Of a stretch of DNA of 64,000 nt, positions 14,100-28,353 are shown piece after piece. The notes under the pieces are model-generated. The model saw only the letters and a list, made by a program, of their open reading frames with translations, did not search any database and had not been told where the DNA came from. Made by a program: the position numbers and the translations under genes. The first letter of the stretch is position 1, and the number at the start of each line of letters is the position of its first letter. This DNA comes from Tetrahymena thermophila SB210 (lineage: Eukaryota > Ciliophora > Oligohymenophorea > Hymenostomatida > Tetrahymenidae), in NCBI RefSeq assembly GCF_000189635.1, contig NW_002476418.1, positions 1,116,001 through 1,180,000 on the forward strand. Direction: 5' to 3'.

Positions 14100-15408
14100 A
14101 CTATTAAAATCAATTATTATTTTGAATACAATTTTATATTTTGTTTCAAAAAGTAATCAATTATTTTTATGAAATTAAAATTAAATTCATAAAATTTCAT
14201 CATTTTAAAGAATATAAAATTACTTACTTTTGAGCTAAAAAATAAACCATGAAAATGCAAAAAAAAATAATGCAATAATATCACATATTAAAATATTTTT
14301 TAAAAATATGCCATTCAATTAAAATAAAAAACTTTTCTATTGTTTATTGGCTTTTCTTATTTAGGTAGATTAATTTATTTTATATATTTTCTTCTAAGTT
14401 TATCTGATTTTAAAATCAAATTTTCTTGTTTATACTCTTTTTATGCATAAGAACAAAAAAAGAAAAGCAGGCAGAAAAAGAAAAAATTTTTGTGTTTATT
14501 TATTCAAAATAAATTATAAAATAAAACGTTAGTAATATTTAAATTAGAGTAATGTAATTTGATAAGCTATTAATCTTGAGAATTCTACTTCTAAAAGTTA
14601 AAGATAGCACAATAAACAAGCTCATTATATTGAATTTAACTCAGCAAATAAACTTGATCTTGATTTTATATAAAGTATATTCAAATTAAAGATTATTTGA
14701 AATTAGACATAATATTTTAATTTAAATAAAAATGTAATAATTATTTTTAAAAAATTAAATTAATAAATATTTTATCATTTTAGTTCAGAAGAAAATAAAA
14801 CCAAGTAAAAAATGAAGAGTTTTTTATTTTAATTTAACTTAAATAAACTTATAAAATTTTAATAATTTTAAATTAAAATAATTTAATCAGCAAAATCTTA
14901 GCAAAAAATTAATATTTAATATTTTAGATAAATTAAATTAAATAGTTTACATTAAAGATTAAGTCTTTGAATAATTCAACTGATAAAATACTATTTTATA
15001 ATTGGAATTTCATTTAATTTAGACAAAATATCTATTAATTAACATTACATTTATTTTGAATAATAAATAAAGCACAATTTTTTTTACCTAAAATTGAAAT
15101 TTGATTTTAAAGTTATTAACTTTTTTCTGTTGGTTTGTAGAGGTTGTTATATAGTATTTTGTTAAGTTCAAAATTTAAAGAATGATTATTTTTGAATGAA
15201 AGGATGAATGAATGATTGTCATTTTAATTAATAGATCTAACAAATAAATAATTCAAAAGAGTGGAAATCTAACAACTATAACAAATATTGATTAAATATT
15301 AATACTTTATTTTAGATTGATTGAATTAATATCCATCGTACTTATAAAAAAGATTAATAAAAAAAATAATAAAGTCTTCTTTCAAAAATTATATTTTTGT
15401 AAACTAAA
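14062..15408. other. Intergenic with a duplicated gene end
   Basis: The spacer contains the second copy of the direct repeat (14578-14657), in which the TGA of copy 1 is replaced by sense codons. Otherwise it is AT-rich with no gene seen. It carries the 5' flank of the giant gene that starts at 15409. Confidence 0.55.
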
Positions 15409-18400
15409 ATGAAGCAAAAGCTGGGAAGACCTCCATTGATTTAAATAGAGTTTAATGAAGGTATTAAATAGTCTAATTTAGATAATAATTAACAATAAAA
15501 CCAATTTTCTACAATAGTTAATTAGTAAGGCTTAAAAGAGGGCAATCAAGTTAATTCTCCTACTCCAAATTTTACTTCTCCATCTAATAAGTAGCATTAG
15601 TAGTAAATGCCTCAAGGAAGTTATTATTTTTCTTAGTTCCATTAGCACCTTGCACCTTAAAGCAATCCTAACTAATAAGAAATTTATTATAATGATAAAA
15701 ATGCTCAAAGCATGCAGTTTTCAAATTAAATTCAACCATTTTCTTAATATTCTTCAGGATAACAATAAATTTATTAAAATTAAAATCAAAATGAAAGCAA
15801 TAAACAAGAATTAGTCTTTAAAAAAAATATGTAAAACGAAATAAATGATTCAAGTGTGTATCAGAGTTCTTAATCACCTTATTAATCTGAAATTTAAAAT
15901 TAATACAATGACTATTTGATCGAATAGAAATACTAACAGTATGTAAGTGGATAATCAAATGATTCAATTCTAAAAAAGAATTAATCAAATGGATTTGATA
16001 CTTAATCGAGTCAACAGACCAATAGCAATAGGGATATTTCCCCTCAAATAAAAGGAAACTAATCTAAATATAAAGGAAGCGAAGTTACTGATAATAGAAT
16101 TAAATCAATAGCAAATGTTAACAAATCACTTGTTAGAAATTCCTCATCAAGCAATATCGTTATTTAGCCTTAAAGAATTTAAGTTGATATGAGCGAATTT
16201 ATGCTTAAAAAGCCTCCTTAACCACCTTCTAACAGAACTCCTTCAGGAAGAGAGTAAAACTCTCAAAATAATATTAATAATAATATGAATGAAGGATTAA
16301 GCTTGTTAAACTTGACTCCAAAGTCTTAGTACCTCAAAATATCTTCATCTTCAAAGTCTCCATCCCATAAAAAGACAAAGTCTTTAATGGATTTTATTAA
16401 AAATGGGATATCTAATAGTACAAAAAATTTGAATAGACCGCTAAAAGAAAATAAATCAGCTATGAATTAAAAAGAAAAGTTGAACCAAAGCAATTAAAAC
16501 AACAGTTAGAAAAATATTTCAGAGGGAAGAAATTATAGCAGCAACTCCAGAAAATAAAATTTAAAAAATGCTTAGGAAAATACTACCTCTTAAAATTTGA
16601 AAGTAAGTAACTTCTATTCATAGACTAATAGAAGTGGAGCAAGCACTACTAATTAAACAGTCTCGCCTTTAACAAGCCCTAATACTTTAAACTAGTAAAA
16701 ATAAAATAACTAAAGTAGCCATAATATTTAAGCTAGTTAAGAAAAAAAAAATAACAAAAAAATAACAAATTAGCGTACATAATCTACTTCAAACTTACAT
16801 CAAAATAACTAGTAAATAAAATTCTCTCCACCATCCAAAAAAGACACAATAACTCAAAATGGTGAAATAAATCAAAACGGAATACTTTTTAAAAATTCTA
16901 CGAAGGCTATTTCAATTAAACAAAAGGTTTTATCAGACAGTAAAAAACAAAAATCATCTAAAAGTAATTTTTAATAAAAAAATATTATTTTATTTAATTA
17001 ATTCAAATATTTAAATTTAAGATAAAAAGTAAAATGAATATTTCAATTTATGATTTAATAAAATTAACATTTCTAAATAAAAAGTAAACAAGAAAAGTTA
17101 TTTATTTTAATAAAATATTTAAAAGAAAATAATTATTTTTAAACAAAAACAATTAAATCAATTTAATATACAGTTTTTAACTTTTTTCTCATGAATATTT
17201 GTTAATGATAGCAAAAAAAATATAAAGTCAATTAATAAATAAAATAATCAAAATTAAATTAATTTTTAATTTTAATTAAGAAAATCTACCTTTTTTATGA
17301 TATAAAACAATAAAAGATCATTTTTTAAATTAATAAGAAGGTTCTAGATTTGCAACAGAGGCAGATAATGCAGATTTAAATGATTATGATGACGAAAATT
17401 TAAGTGAATAAGTTGAAATTAACAAAGTATTAAAAAGTAATGAATAATCTCCTAAGAAAAATCTAGACTTGCAAAATAAAACTAATCAGCAAAATGATAT
17501 TCCTGAAAACAGTTTAATTTACCGCTAAATGATGATTACTTAATCACAAATAGGAAAAGAGCATCCCACTCCTTCTTAAATTAAATATTTATAATCAAAC
17601 TAAAAGAAAAAATACTTTGAATAATAGTCAGAAAATGTTGCTGATGAAGAAAAGAAAGATATAGAAAATGCATAAAAAATTTTAAATTAAGTCTAAAAAG
17701 ATAATTTAGTAATTTCTTAGTAAAGTTCTAATAAAAAAAGCTCAAATGCCTATGGAACTGATAGTTTATGGCAAGATAATATTGAAGATTCATTCTAAAA
17801 TTATTAAAATTATCATTCAATTTAAAAAATACCAGTTTCTTTAGGATTTAATGGATTTAAGTAGGTTAGAGAAAGCCAGTCATTAAAGTCTGGCTTAACC
17901 TAGTAAATTAACTCATAAAATACTTTAAATAGCACAAAGAATAACAACAGTAACTACTAAACAAATTTTGCTAATAATGCTAATAACTAGACACTTCATA
18001 GTACAATTGAAAACGAATATTCTACAATATAAAAAGTTTAAGGTAACTTCTTTAGCAATTCTACAAATGCCAATTAAACTGCGAATCCGATATTGCAATT
18101 AAATGCCCAAACAGTAGAGCCTTAATTGCCTTAGATTTTATTGGAATAATAAGAAAATATCAAACGTAGTAAAAAGAACGAATCACTGCAAACAAGCAGT
18201 GAAAAGCATCTTCGTGAAAATTATCCTTTTTTCCTAGAAAATTCAGATTCAAAAGAACAAGGCAGAGACTAAAATGATAACTTATAAAATTAGTTTGAAG
18301 GCATGATTAATTCAAATGAATAAAAGTCATCAAATGTTTCTCTTATTCCTATTACAAATATAAGTAATAATATCTTATTTTTAAAATTCATTTAAGTTTA

Positions 18401-20777
18401 ATTTTTATTTTAAATTAAAATATAAATAGATCCTTAATATACTGAAAATTACTTAATTTAAGGTAATTCAAACAGAATTTTGCAATAGCTTTAAAATATG
18501 GGAGCAGGAAAACAGAATTATTTCAGAAAGGAGTAATCAGGGATCAATGAATAGAACTAATAAAATTTAAATTAAAAGAAAGACTCATAATTAGATTACG
18601 ATTAGAGTGTGATGGTTTTTTAGAGTAGCTAAGACACTTTGAAAAAAGAAAAACTTGAACAATAAGACCAAGGCTCAACAGGATTGAAAAAATTAAACAA
18701 TCAGAAAAGCAATAATGAAATAAGCGAATTAAGTTTTGAGGCTAAAAATATTGATAATTCTTTGAAGAATTTGTCAAGTATAGAAACAAATACTATAAAC
18801 TCTTTGTAAATGTAAAATAACTGCTTTAATTTAATAAGCAGCACTCCCAACAATAACCTAAGTTCAAGCTACATGTACAATCAAGGTGGCTTGTAAACAC
18901 CAAAGCAAAGCTAAAATAAATTCAGTGTTATGAAAATTATTGATAATACCAGTATCCCTATTAGTAAATAGATTATAAAATAAGATGCTGTTGTTATCAG
19001 TAAGACTAGTAGCTCAATAAATGCTTCGCCTTAAAGTAATTAAAGAAGCAACAAACACTAGATTAGCCCTACTTCTAATGCAAAACTTAATAAAATAATT
19101 GAACAGAGATCACTCTCACAAGAAAAAGGTTTAACTTCAAAAAGTTTAGGAAATTTTGCACCTTAACAGTTTATCAACAAGCAGATTTATGTTTAGGATA
19201 ATTCATAGTTTAATCAAAACTTAATTAATTAATCGATTGTTTCAACTCCTTATTAAAATTATAGCAACAATAATTTATCATCTATGAACACCTTAGAAAG
19301 GCATAAAGTTATCAATTAAAATTTAAATAATCAAAATTAAAATATTTGTTATGAATCTTATTAATTGCCGAATTATCAACAAACATCGGTTGGAACAGAT
19401 AGGTAGGCTCTAAATTTGATGACTACTCCAAAATAATATAATAATAGCTAAGCCTTGCATTTCTTAACAAGTGATTGCTCAAGCTACAGAGTTGATCCCT
19501 TGTATTAATAGCAGATTAATTAGTATGCCCTTTAAAAATCAAGTGAATTTAAACAAATCCCTGAAACAACAACTGATTTATAAAGAATGCAGACAGATTA
19601 ATCACTATTTGAGTCATACTAATATTTACCTTAAAGTTTAAATTAGCTACATTCTACCAAAAATTAAGATGTGAGAAGCTCATTTCCATATTTGAGCATT
19701 TAAAGTTAAAACAAAAATACAAATTAAACACAATAAATTGGAAATCATAACTATCAACATTAATTTTTTCATCCAATCGATATCTAATTAGAATAAAAAG
19801 AGAACAACCAATCTTTCTAAAATTACAATAACAGCTCAGAGTTTTTAAGGTAGTAGCAAATAGCGAATTATCAAAAATAATAAGATAATAGTGGTTATTA
19901 TTGTGGTAATTAATAAGATAATTATGAAAAATAAGTAAATGAAATAGATTATGGTGGCAAATAATTGGAGTCTTAATATTTAATGTAAAGATTGAATTAA
20001 ATATCAAAGCAGCAGTAATAATAATTATAATCAAAGCAATAATAAAACTTGAAGTCAAAATAAAATCTATCTAAACATTCAAATAACTAAACAATAGACT
20101 AATCTAAAATAGAAAGGAGTTTTATTACTACTACAGAAGAGCTTGGTGCTGAGCTTTAAGAAAATAAAATTTCTACAAATAGACTGAAGCAGCATGTATA
20201 GTGTCTAGAAAATCGCATAAGGAAACTAGTCAACGAAGATGAGAATTTGGAAAGAAAATTGCAATTGATTACATAGAGAAAAGAAGATATGAGTTAAATA
20301 AAAATGAAAAACAAAGAAGATAACTTAAGATTACAGAATTTAAAATATAGACAATAAGAATAAATTAAAGAAATGAAGAGGAAAATATCTCAAGGTAGAA
20401 TCTAATCAAAAGAGAGATTAGAATAGAGTAAAATGCAATTACAAATGTAAAAAAGGCATATTGCCAATTAAGTTAAAGAAGTGAATTAATCTAACAAATC
20501 TTTATTAGACGAAACGAGAAACTAGGAAGCTCTTAGAAATAGCTTTATCATCAGTAGTATAAAAAATTTAGAGCGTAAACTAGTTGAAGACAAAACAAAC
20601 AGAGCAACTCAAGCATTGCAATAAAGTAAAATTAGTTAAATGAATAAAATAGAATAAGAATAAGAATAACAAGAAGAGCTAAAAATGAAAATCTAACAAC
20701 TTGAGTAAATTGAACAGTAATTGATTGACAATCTCGAATAAAAATACGAATAAAATAAAAGCTTTTTGTATGTTTGA
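15409..20777 (+). CDS. Giant Gln/Asn/Ser-rich protein with C-terminal coiled coil, about 1664 residues
   Basis: The model is 15409-16963 joined to 17338-20777. A GTAATT donor and a phase-1 junction give the bridging residues SSKKGSRFATE. A further GT...AG segment, 18364-18429 (66 bases, no TGA, a multiple of three), may also be spliced, giving 1642 residues. Nearly all of the protein is low complexity: Gln (mostly TAA/TAG), Asn, Ser and Lys, with Tyr-containing stretches, a composition typical of disordered prion-like domains. From about residue 1445 to the end it changes to a Glu/Lys/Gln/Leu-rich coiled coil (for example LENRIRKLVNEDENLERKLQ), suggesting a dimerising cytoskeletal or scaffold protein. 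No enzyme motif or membrane segment was seen and I recognise no family. The ATG at 15409 follows an AT-only leader. Confidence 0.8.
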
Positions 20778-23037
20778 AGAAAAAAATAAGTGAAAAATTA
20801 ATTAAATTTAAATTTAAATTGTAATTATTTAGTTAAGAACAAAATACTGTGATTTATATTATAAACAACATTTTGTATAAACATTCATTTTTCTTAAAAA
20901 AATTTAAATTAATTTCAAAACAAACTTAGTAAAAATATAATGTTTCACAGTTGCTAAAATTAATTAAATAATCAAAATAAAACACACATAAAAAATTTCA
21001 TAATTAGAAATTATCAATTTATATATTTTATTATTTATTACAAGCGTTTTATTTATATTTAAAATATATTTCAGTAGAAATATCAATTCAATAAAATCAA
21101 ATAAATTTGCTTTATAAAAAGCTTTTTACTAAATGAAATTCTTTAACTAACTTTTAACTAAAAAAACTGAATATAAAAGAATATTTTACAGTTTACATGC
21201 TATAAAATAAAAAGTTTTATCCTGTTTAATTGTCTTAAAGTTGATTCTAATTTAAAAATAATAAAAAAATTTTTATTGAGTTTTTTTTAGAAACTAAAAG
21301 AGTTAGTTAATTATTAACTATTTTATATAATAAAGACTTTATAAAATATTATTTTTATCTTTAAATTAAGTTATCTTTTCAGATTTTTAAAAACATTAAT
21401 TAGAACTCAATAAACTTTATTTACACAAAAATTTATTTTAGTAGAATATTTAATAATTAAGAAAGCAGAAAAATTTATTTGAGATAAAATTTTTTACTAA
21501 TTGTAATAATAATAAGAATTGAGTTAATTTTAAGTTTAAAATTTTTTTAGTTATTTAATAGCAGTTTCAGTAAATTTTGAATGAAAGTTTGTTTAAAAAA
21601 ATAATACTGCTTTAATTAAGAATATTTATATAAAAAAATCATTAAAATGTATTTAAGAGAGCGTATAACATAATATTTGAGAATTTTTTAGATAGAATTA
21701 ATTATTGATTAAGATTTGAATTATTGCAAGAAGCTTTGCTTAAAATTTATTGCATTTACTTTTATTAACTTTAATATTGATTTTAACGTTATCTCGACTT
21801 TTATTTAAGTTTCAATTAATTTTTTTATTTTCAAGTACATAATATTATATGAAATGTAATTTAATAATTAAAATATAATTCTTGCTATTGGGGTTTGAAA
21901 TATATTAACTTTCTTTAGAAGAAACTTCTGTAAAATGGAATGATTAGTGGGAATATTAAATTCATTTGCAAATAGAATATTATTAAATGAAAAAATAAAG
22001 TATTTCTTAAATCGAAATAGAAATTAAATTTGTAAAATATTTTGCTTTTTGTTTGATTTTTTAATTTGGTAAATAGCGGGTTTATTTATAAAACAAAGAG
22101 AGCTTTAAAAAATTATATTTTTTGATATTTATAAAAAATACCTTAGGTTGAATAGCGCTCGCATGCAATACAAAACAAAATACCAGCTTTAAAATAAAAT
22201 TTTTGTTTAAGTACTTATTAGAGTAAAAAAGGATTGATTATAGATGATCAAAAAAAAGGTGTGTTCGTTCACTTATCTATAACTAAAAAAATATATTTAT
22301 TTATGTGTTTATGATGAGTTATTTGCTTAGATTGCTTATAATTTGTTTAATTTTCTTTTTATGTATGTATGTATGAATGACTAATAATGATTAAGCTTAA
22401 ACCCAATTTGATATTGAACAAAAACAAAAAAGTAGTCTAATAAATAAATAATCTATCAATTAATTATTCAATTAATCAGTCAATCAATCAATCAGTCATT
22501 GAATATTGAGTTTGGTTTAGAATGATTTATACGTAGAGATTTTCCTATCTCTTTTAAAACGAGTCTAATATTCTTTTAAAAATTAATAAAGTAAGAGAAA
22601 GAAAAAATTTAGAGAGATATTTAAGTGACATATAAAAAAATAAAAAAACCGAAAAGAAAGAGGCAATCAGGAAAGCATATACTGGTGTGAATATCATTTT
22701 GTCCTATAGAACCGCTTCTTACATCTCACTTAATCTATTGAGAAGGATAATATTGCTTTTCTTAAAATAATTTTAAGAAAAAAGTTTTCTAATTGCTTAA
22801 TATTAATTTTTCTTTTGAAACAAGATCATAAAGTATTGAAAGAACTATTTGGAAACTCTGTGATACTGGAATCCATATCAAATATTTAAAGGTTTTAGCT
22901 AAAAAAAAATTAAAAAGGAGAGTTAAATTCTTTTTGAAAAAAATATTTTAAATCAGAGTCTAATATTGAATCTAAAAGGATCAAATAAACAAGCATTTTG
23001 TATAAAGCAGATATAAATTAAAATAAAATTAATCTGA
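20778..23037. other. Intergenic, no gene seen
   Basis: This AT-rich spacer of about 2.3 kb has short simple runs such as tcaatcaatcaatcag near 22480-22495. No coding-like frame and no RNA gene is recognisable. Confidence 0.55.
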
Positions 23038-26000
23038 ATGATGGGAAATAAAAAATGCTGGGCTGAAAAATTTAAGTAAGCTCTGAACAACAAAGACTCA
23101 TAGGAAAGATATGCAATCGAAACAAATTGGTAAATAATTTTTAAAATGGGAAAAGATTAAACTAAAATATTACAAGCATACAAATTTTTCTTTCTAAATG
23201 TTATCTTATTGCTTTTATAACCAAAAAATTAATTTTTGCAAACTATATTGCATTTTATCAGATTAATAATGAATTTGTATTTATTCATTGATGCAGAGTG
23301 CTAGCAATACTCAATAACACACTCTTACAAATAAATAAGCAAACAAAATAACATATATTAATTAAGCGATTTCCTTCATTTATTTGAGCAGCTTTCTAAA
23401 TAGACCAATATTCATTCCAACCAATCAATTGCTCTTCATTTATTTCTCCATTTCTTTTGTTTATCAATCAACAGCTTAAGCATAAAGAAAATAAATAAAT
23501 AAACAAACAAACAAACAAACAAACAAATAAATCTTCACTTTTAAATCTACATTTGAATAATATATTATTTTCTCCTTTAAAAACATTACATTTTAATATT
23601 TGATAAAAATCTATTATTTTCTAAATAGGTGGAATGATTTCAAAAGTCAACTCATGATACTAATTGAAGTTTATGATTTCGATATGGATGAAAATGATAT
23701 ACTCTTAGCTTCAGAAAATAAATTTGACAACTCAAAGCTGATGTAAAATTTTTTATTTATAGTGATATTCTTAGCGTTCAATATTTGTTTGCGACTAGGA
23801 GTTAATTTTAGAAAAATGCAAAAATTTATTTTGAGAATTAGTTGGATTTTTTAATTATTTTTTTGTGGAATTAAAGAAAAGAAGGTGACTATGAAGAGAG
23901 GACGAATCTCATAAACAAAATGAAGGAGCTAAACAAAGATAGTATTAAAACTATGCAAGATTACTTTATGATTAATCCCTCACTCTCAGTAAATAAAGAC
24001 TTTTCTCTAATAAACGGAGAAGCCTACAACATGCTTATACAATAAAATTATGGAGGTATATGATAAAAATTGAAAAATTATTTAGATTTTAGAATATAAT
24101 ATTTTCTTTTCTCACTTAAATTACTAATTAAAATTTAAAAAAACACCAAAATGATATTTATTTTTGTTGATTTACTTACAAAAATATAAAAATATGAAAC
24201 CAAATTTTAAAAAAATTCTTCAAAAAAATTCAAATAAATTAATCTTAAAAGAATGGTTACAAATTGTTGACTTCTCAGTAAATGAGAAAAAGATATTGAT
24301 GTAAATTTTTTATAATGGATTAATTTATTTATACATTAAATTACGCATCACTCATTTAATGTGTCTAAATAGAATCTAAAAAACAAAGCAAGTATTAATA
24401 AATTATTCAATCGTTAAGTATTATCGAGCACTTTTGATTAATTGATAGAGATAGATAGATTAATAAACATAAGATGTATAATTTCATATACAAGCAAGCA
24501 TACATAGTTATAAAAGAATATTTAGTTTTAAATTTAAAAGAATTTAATTTTACCACTTAAATTGAGTTTGAATGTATTAAGAAGATTTAAATTTATTTGT
24601 TAATAAATAAATAAATGAATATCTTTTTACTCTATTTTAATATAAACCAGCCAGATATTTATTATTCTTCTATTCTAAAATTTAAACAAATAAATTAACA
24701 ATATTTCAATTTATTATTTTGTTTAGGTCCAAGTATTAGATTTTTTGTTGATGATATTTAGAGTCATACTGATTTAAATGACAAGGTAATTACTAGTTTT
24801 ATGGAAGGGAGTGATAGTTTAAAAGAAAATTAATATATCGATCTTGATACTATGTAACTAGGCATTATCATTAAGCATAAAGATAAAACTATTATTGAGG
24901 TTGGCTACTATCCTAAAAATAAGTCTCTCTCCCATATCTTAAAAGTAATAACTAAAAGAATGAACATCGACTACTCATAAATGGCAGTTGATATGAGAAA
25001 AGCATCAACCTAAGTCAGAAAAGACAGTAACTGTGATTCAATTGAATAAGATAAAAAGACACTTGCTGAAGGAACAGATGAAAACTTCTTTTTACTAGAA
25101 TATCCTAATCAATCTGCAGAATAAAAATCAAATAAAAACTTACTAGAACTAGGAATTTAGCAGAATCAAATTATTATTTTCACAGATTAATACAACAGTG
25201 CTGCTTAAGTATTGGAATAAGATGAAATATGCTTTGATGGACCCGATCTTTTAAATTTTACTGAATAAGGATTTTAAGATCATGGAATTCATTTCTAAAA
25301 TGACTTTAATAATCAAGATATTTACAAGAATTCATCAGGTTAAAAGAATAACTCAGTTTCTGAAAAAAGAGGAGCTGAATTCTCAGCTAATGCTATGTAC
25401 ATAAACACTGCTAGAAGAAATAATTTTTTGGACAGTTATAATCTACCCCATAATAATTAGTGCACAAATGCCACCTTAGAGTCCACATTTGACTCTCCAA
25501 CATAGGTTCATAATAACTCTGTTCAATTTATGAGATCAGATGATGAAGGAGATGATGAAAATGAAAATTTTATAGAAGCAAATAATGGTGTTAATTACGG
25601 ATCTTCATATCCTCATAAGAGAAATATCCTCAAAAGAAATAAGCACTCAGACGAATCCACTGAAGAGAATGATCCTGATGACGAAGACAATAATTTTAAT
25701 TAGGAATCTAAAGGCTTTAATAAAATGAATGGAACATAGTCAAATTAACTTCAAGTTCCTCGTTAGGTTATTGGATAAGCAAAGAGCTAAGAAGAGATTG
25801 ACTAAATAAATTAGGAAATAAAAAACGCATTAGGAAAATGTGGCACTCTTGTAATAAAAAAGCTTACTAATTAATAAATAGTGCAAAATATGATCTCAAT
25901 GATAAATCAAACTCAACTAGCTATCTAGGAGCAGCTTCAACAAAGGGCTAAATAAGAAAAGAATGTTCTTTAAGCATAATAGCTAGAGAAACTAAGATTT

Positions 26001-26159
26001 AAAGATTTTTCTGATTAGAAAGGAGATGACAGTGAAAGAACTTCATCAACAAGCACTTAGCCTGAAAATAAAAAGAAGAAAAAACGTAAAATAAGCAACA
26101 ACATACTCTTTGATGAAAACATTTGTGATGCCGAAGACGCTTCTCAATTTATGAATTGA
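23038..26159 (+). CDS. DUSP-domain protein with ubiquitin-like segment and acidic tail, 605 residues
   Basis: Four exons: 23038-23129, 23629-23742, 23877-24055 and 24727-26159, all phases consistent. Residues about 20-135 read as a DUSP domain, the module found beside ubiquitin-specific proteases. ERYAIETNWWNDFKSQ matches the Trp-Trp-rich entry strand, and LINGEAYNMLIQQNYGGPSI matches the family's closing ...W..L...YGGGP element. Residues about 165-260 (LGIIIKHKDKTIIEVGYYP ... LLELGIQQNQIIIF) look like a ubiquitin-like fold. The remainder is disordered, rich in Asn, Asp and Gln, with a Lys/Arg patch (KKKKRKI) near the end that could be a nuclear signal. No Cys or His boxes of a USP peptidase are present, so it is probably a ubiquitin-system adaptor and not an enzyme. 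The 671-base last intron is long for this genome. Confidence 0.78.
23491..23532. repeat. Simple repeat, (AAAT)/(AAAC) tetranucleotides
   Basis: An array of aaat then aaac units lies inside the first intron of the DUSP gene, consistent with slippage. No function is suggested. Confidence 0.85.
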
Positions 26160-28353
26160 GTCAGTAAAAAATGAAAGAAACAATTCTCAACTTTACTAAA
26201 AATTACTTTTAAATTTTAAATGAATCAACTATTTAGCTATCTATCCAGCCTACCTATCAACAATCCAATAAAACATAAAAAAATAACTTTCATCATAACT
26301 TAAGCTACCAAACTTTGCAAAAAGTATCTCCTCAAACACTAAAAATTTATATTAAACTCATACATACCAATTAAAATCACAGTGAAATATTTGATTTTAA
26401 AAAAGTAGTAGGTAAATCTAATCCAATCTCTTCATTTCATCCATCTTAGTGAAACTATTTAAATTGTATAAAAAGACACAATCTTTCAAACAAACAAATT
26501 AATAAATAAATAAATAACATAAAAAAAACAACAGTTAGTTAAGTGATAGCGAGAATACATACAAATGATAGGAGACTAACATTTAAAATCAAGCAAGCAA
26601 AAAAAAGTAACAAATAAACAGTCAAACAGACAGACATACAGACATAGAGATAGACTAATATTCAAACTTCTTTACATTTTAATTAATTAATAACATAAAT
26701 CATCTAATTTAGACTTCCACAAAATAATATAAATAAATATATTTAAGATATGAAAAAGACTGGCAATTTATGTAATTTAATAGAAATGTTGTAAGTAGAT
26801 ATCATTAATACATACCTACCTACCTACATACCTAGTCTTTCTTATTCTTCAACTTACTTACCTACTTAATTCGATACAATCAACCAGTTAGATCAATATT
26901 TTTAAATTTAAAATACTTTTATACTATATACATAGCTTTGATTGATATCCATTTATACTTTATAAAATAGTATCTACCTATCTAATAAACTTATAATCTA
27001 TATATTAATGGTTTTCATGTTTTAATTTTAATATTTTTTCTTTATAATTTAAATGATTTAACAATAAATAAATAAATTTTAATACTTTTATAAGATATTT
27101 ATTATAATTTATTTAAATTAATAGGCATTCAATAAAGCTTATAGAAGTAATTAATGGGTATGAATAAAATTTATTTTAATGCCTTAATTTATTCACTCAA
27201 TCACAAAATATATTGTTAATATTTAAAACTAAAAATCCACAAAACTCCAAAAAATAAAAAAATAATGAATAAAAATAGTAAAAATGTAAAATTTCTTTTA
27301 CTTATTAAACTAAAAAAAATTTAATATCATCATAAATCTAATTCATCATTCAAATTCCTACTAATAGCAAATATAATTAACTTGCAATAACTAAATAAAG
27401 GTTTTAAAATTAAACTCTTAATTAATTGATTGATTAACAATCAATCTATCTTAAATTGGTTGTATAAATTATTTAAAAATATGTTTTTTTCAAATGAATA
27501 ATTATTATTTAGAATAATTTTTTAATTGTCTTTAAAAATGTAAGAATATATTTTAATATAACTATTCCTACAAAAATAAATTGTAATCTTTTACAATATT
27601 AATTATTATTATAATCAAATTTAACTAAGATATAAGAAAAGAAAAAAAATTCATTTCTTTTTCTGCTTTTAACTAAAGAAAATTTGGTAAAATTAAAATA
27701 AAATATTTTTTTAGTTTTTAAGAATTAAATAGTATCATTAAAATGGATAAACAGAAAAAAAGAGTGTTAAATATAAAAAAATGTTTATGAATATAATTAA
27801 ACAAAAATATTCATCAGTTGTGATTTAAAATTGACATTTTTAAAAATAATAAAAATTTTAAAAAATAAAAATATTGAGAAAATTCATTTTTGTAAAAAAT
27901 AAGAAATTAAGATTTTTGAAAGTATTAATTAAAAGAAATTGGTCGAAGTTATGAAAAAATATTTTAAATGTAAATTAATGAGTTAATTCGACTCTGTGAA
28001 TGTATTTAATTCACTAGGTATTTTATTAAGATCAACATACAAAAGAACGAAGACAAAGGTATAAGAAAAAATAATTGTTATATATTGAATATATCAACCA
28101 ACTAATTAATTTCAATAAATAAATGAATCAGTTTTTCAAAAGTGAGCAGAATAAAATTCAATAAAAATTATTCAAAAAATAATAAAAAATTTAAATTGAT
28201 TATATTTCAGAATTTATGTAAATTATTAAATTAATTAAATGAAAACAATTTATATCATTAACTTAATTAATTAATTAACAATTCCTCTCTAAAAGTATAA
28301 ATTAAAAGAAAAAAAAAGGAACATTTATTAAAAGCAATAAATAGCTAAAAGGA
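26160..28353. other. Intergenic with simple tetranucleotide tracts
   Basis: The first part is presumably the 3' UTR of the DUSP gene. Short tetranucleotide tracts occur near 26615-26655 (gaca/gata-like) and 26810-26835 (ctac units). No gene is visible. Confidence 0.55.

Noticed and set aside
19654..20058. 134-codon minus-strand ORF
   Set aside because: Lies antisense inside the giant Gln/Asn-rich gene; its composition mirrors Asn/Gln codons.
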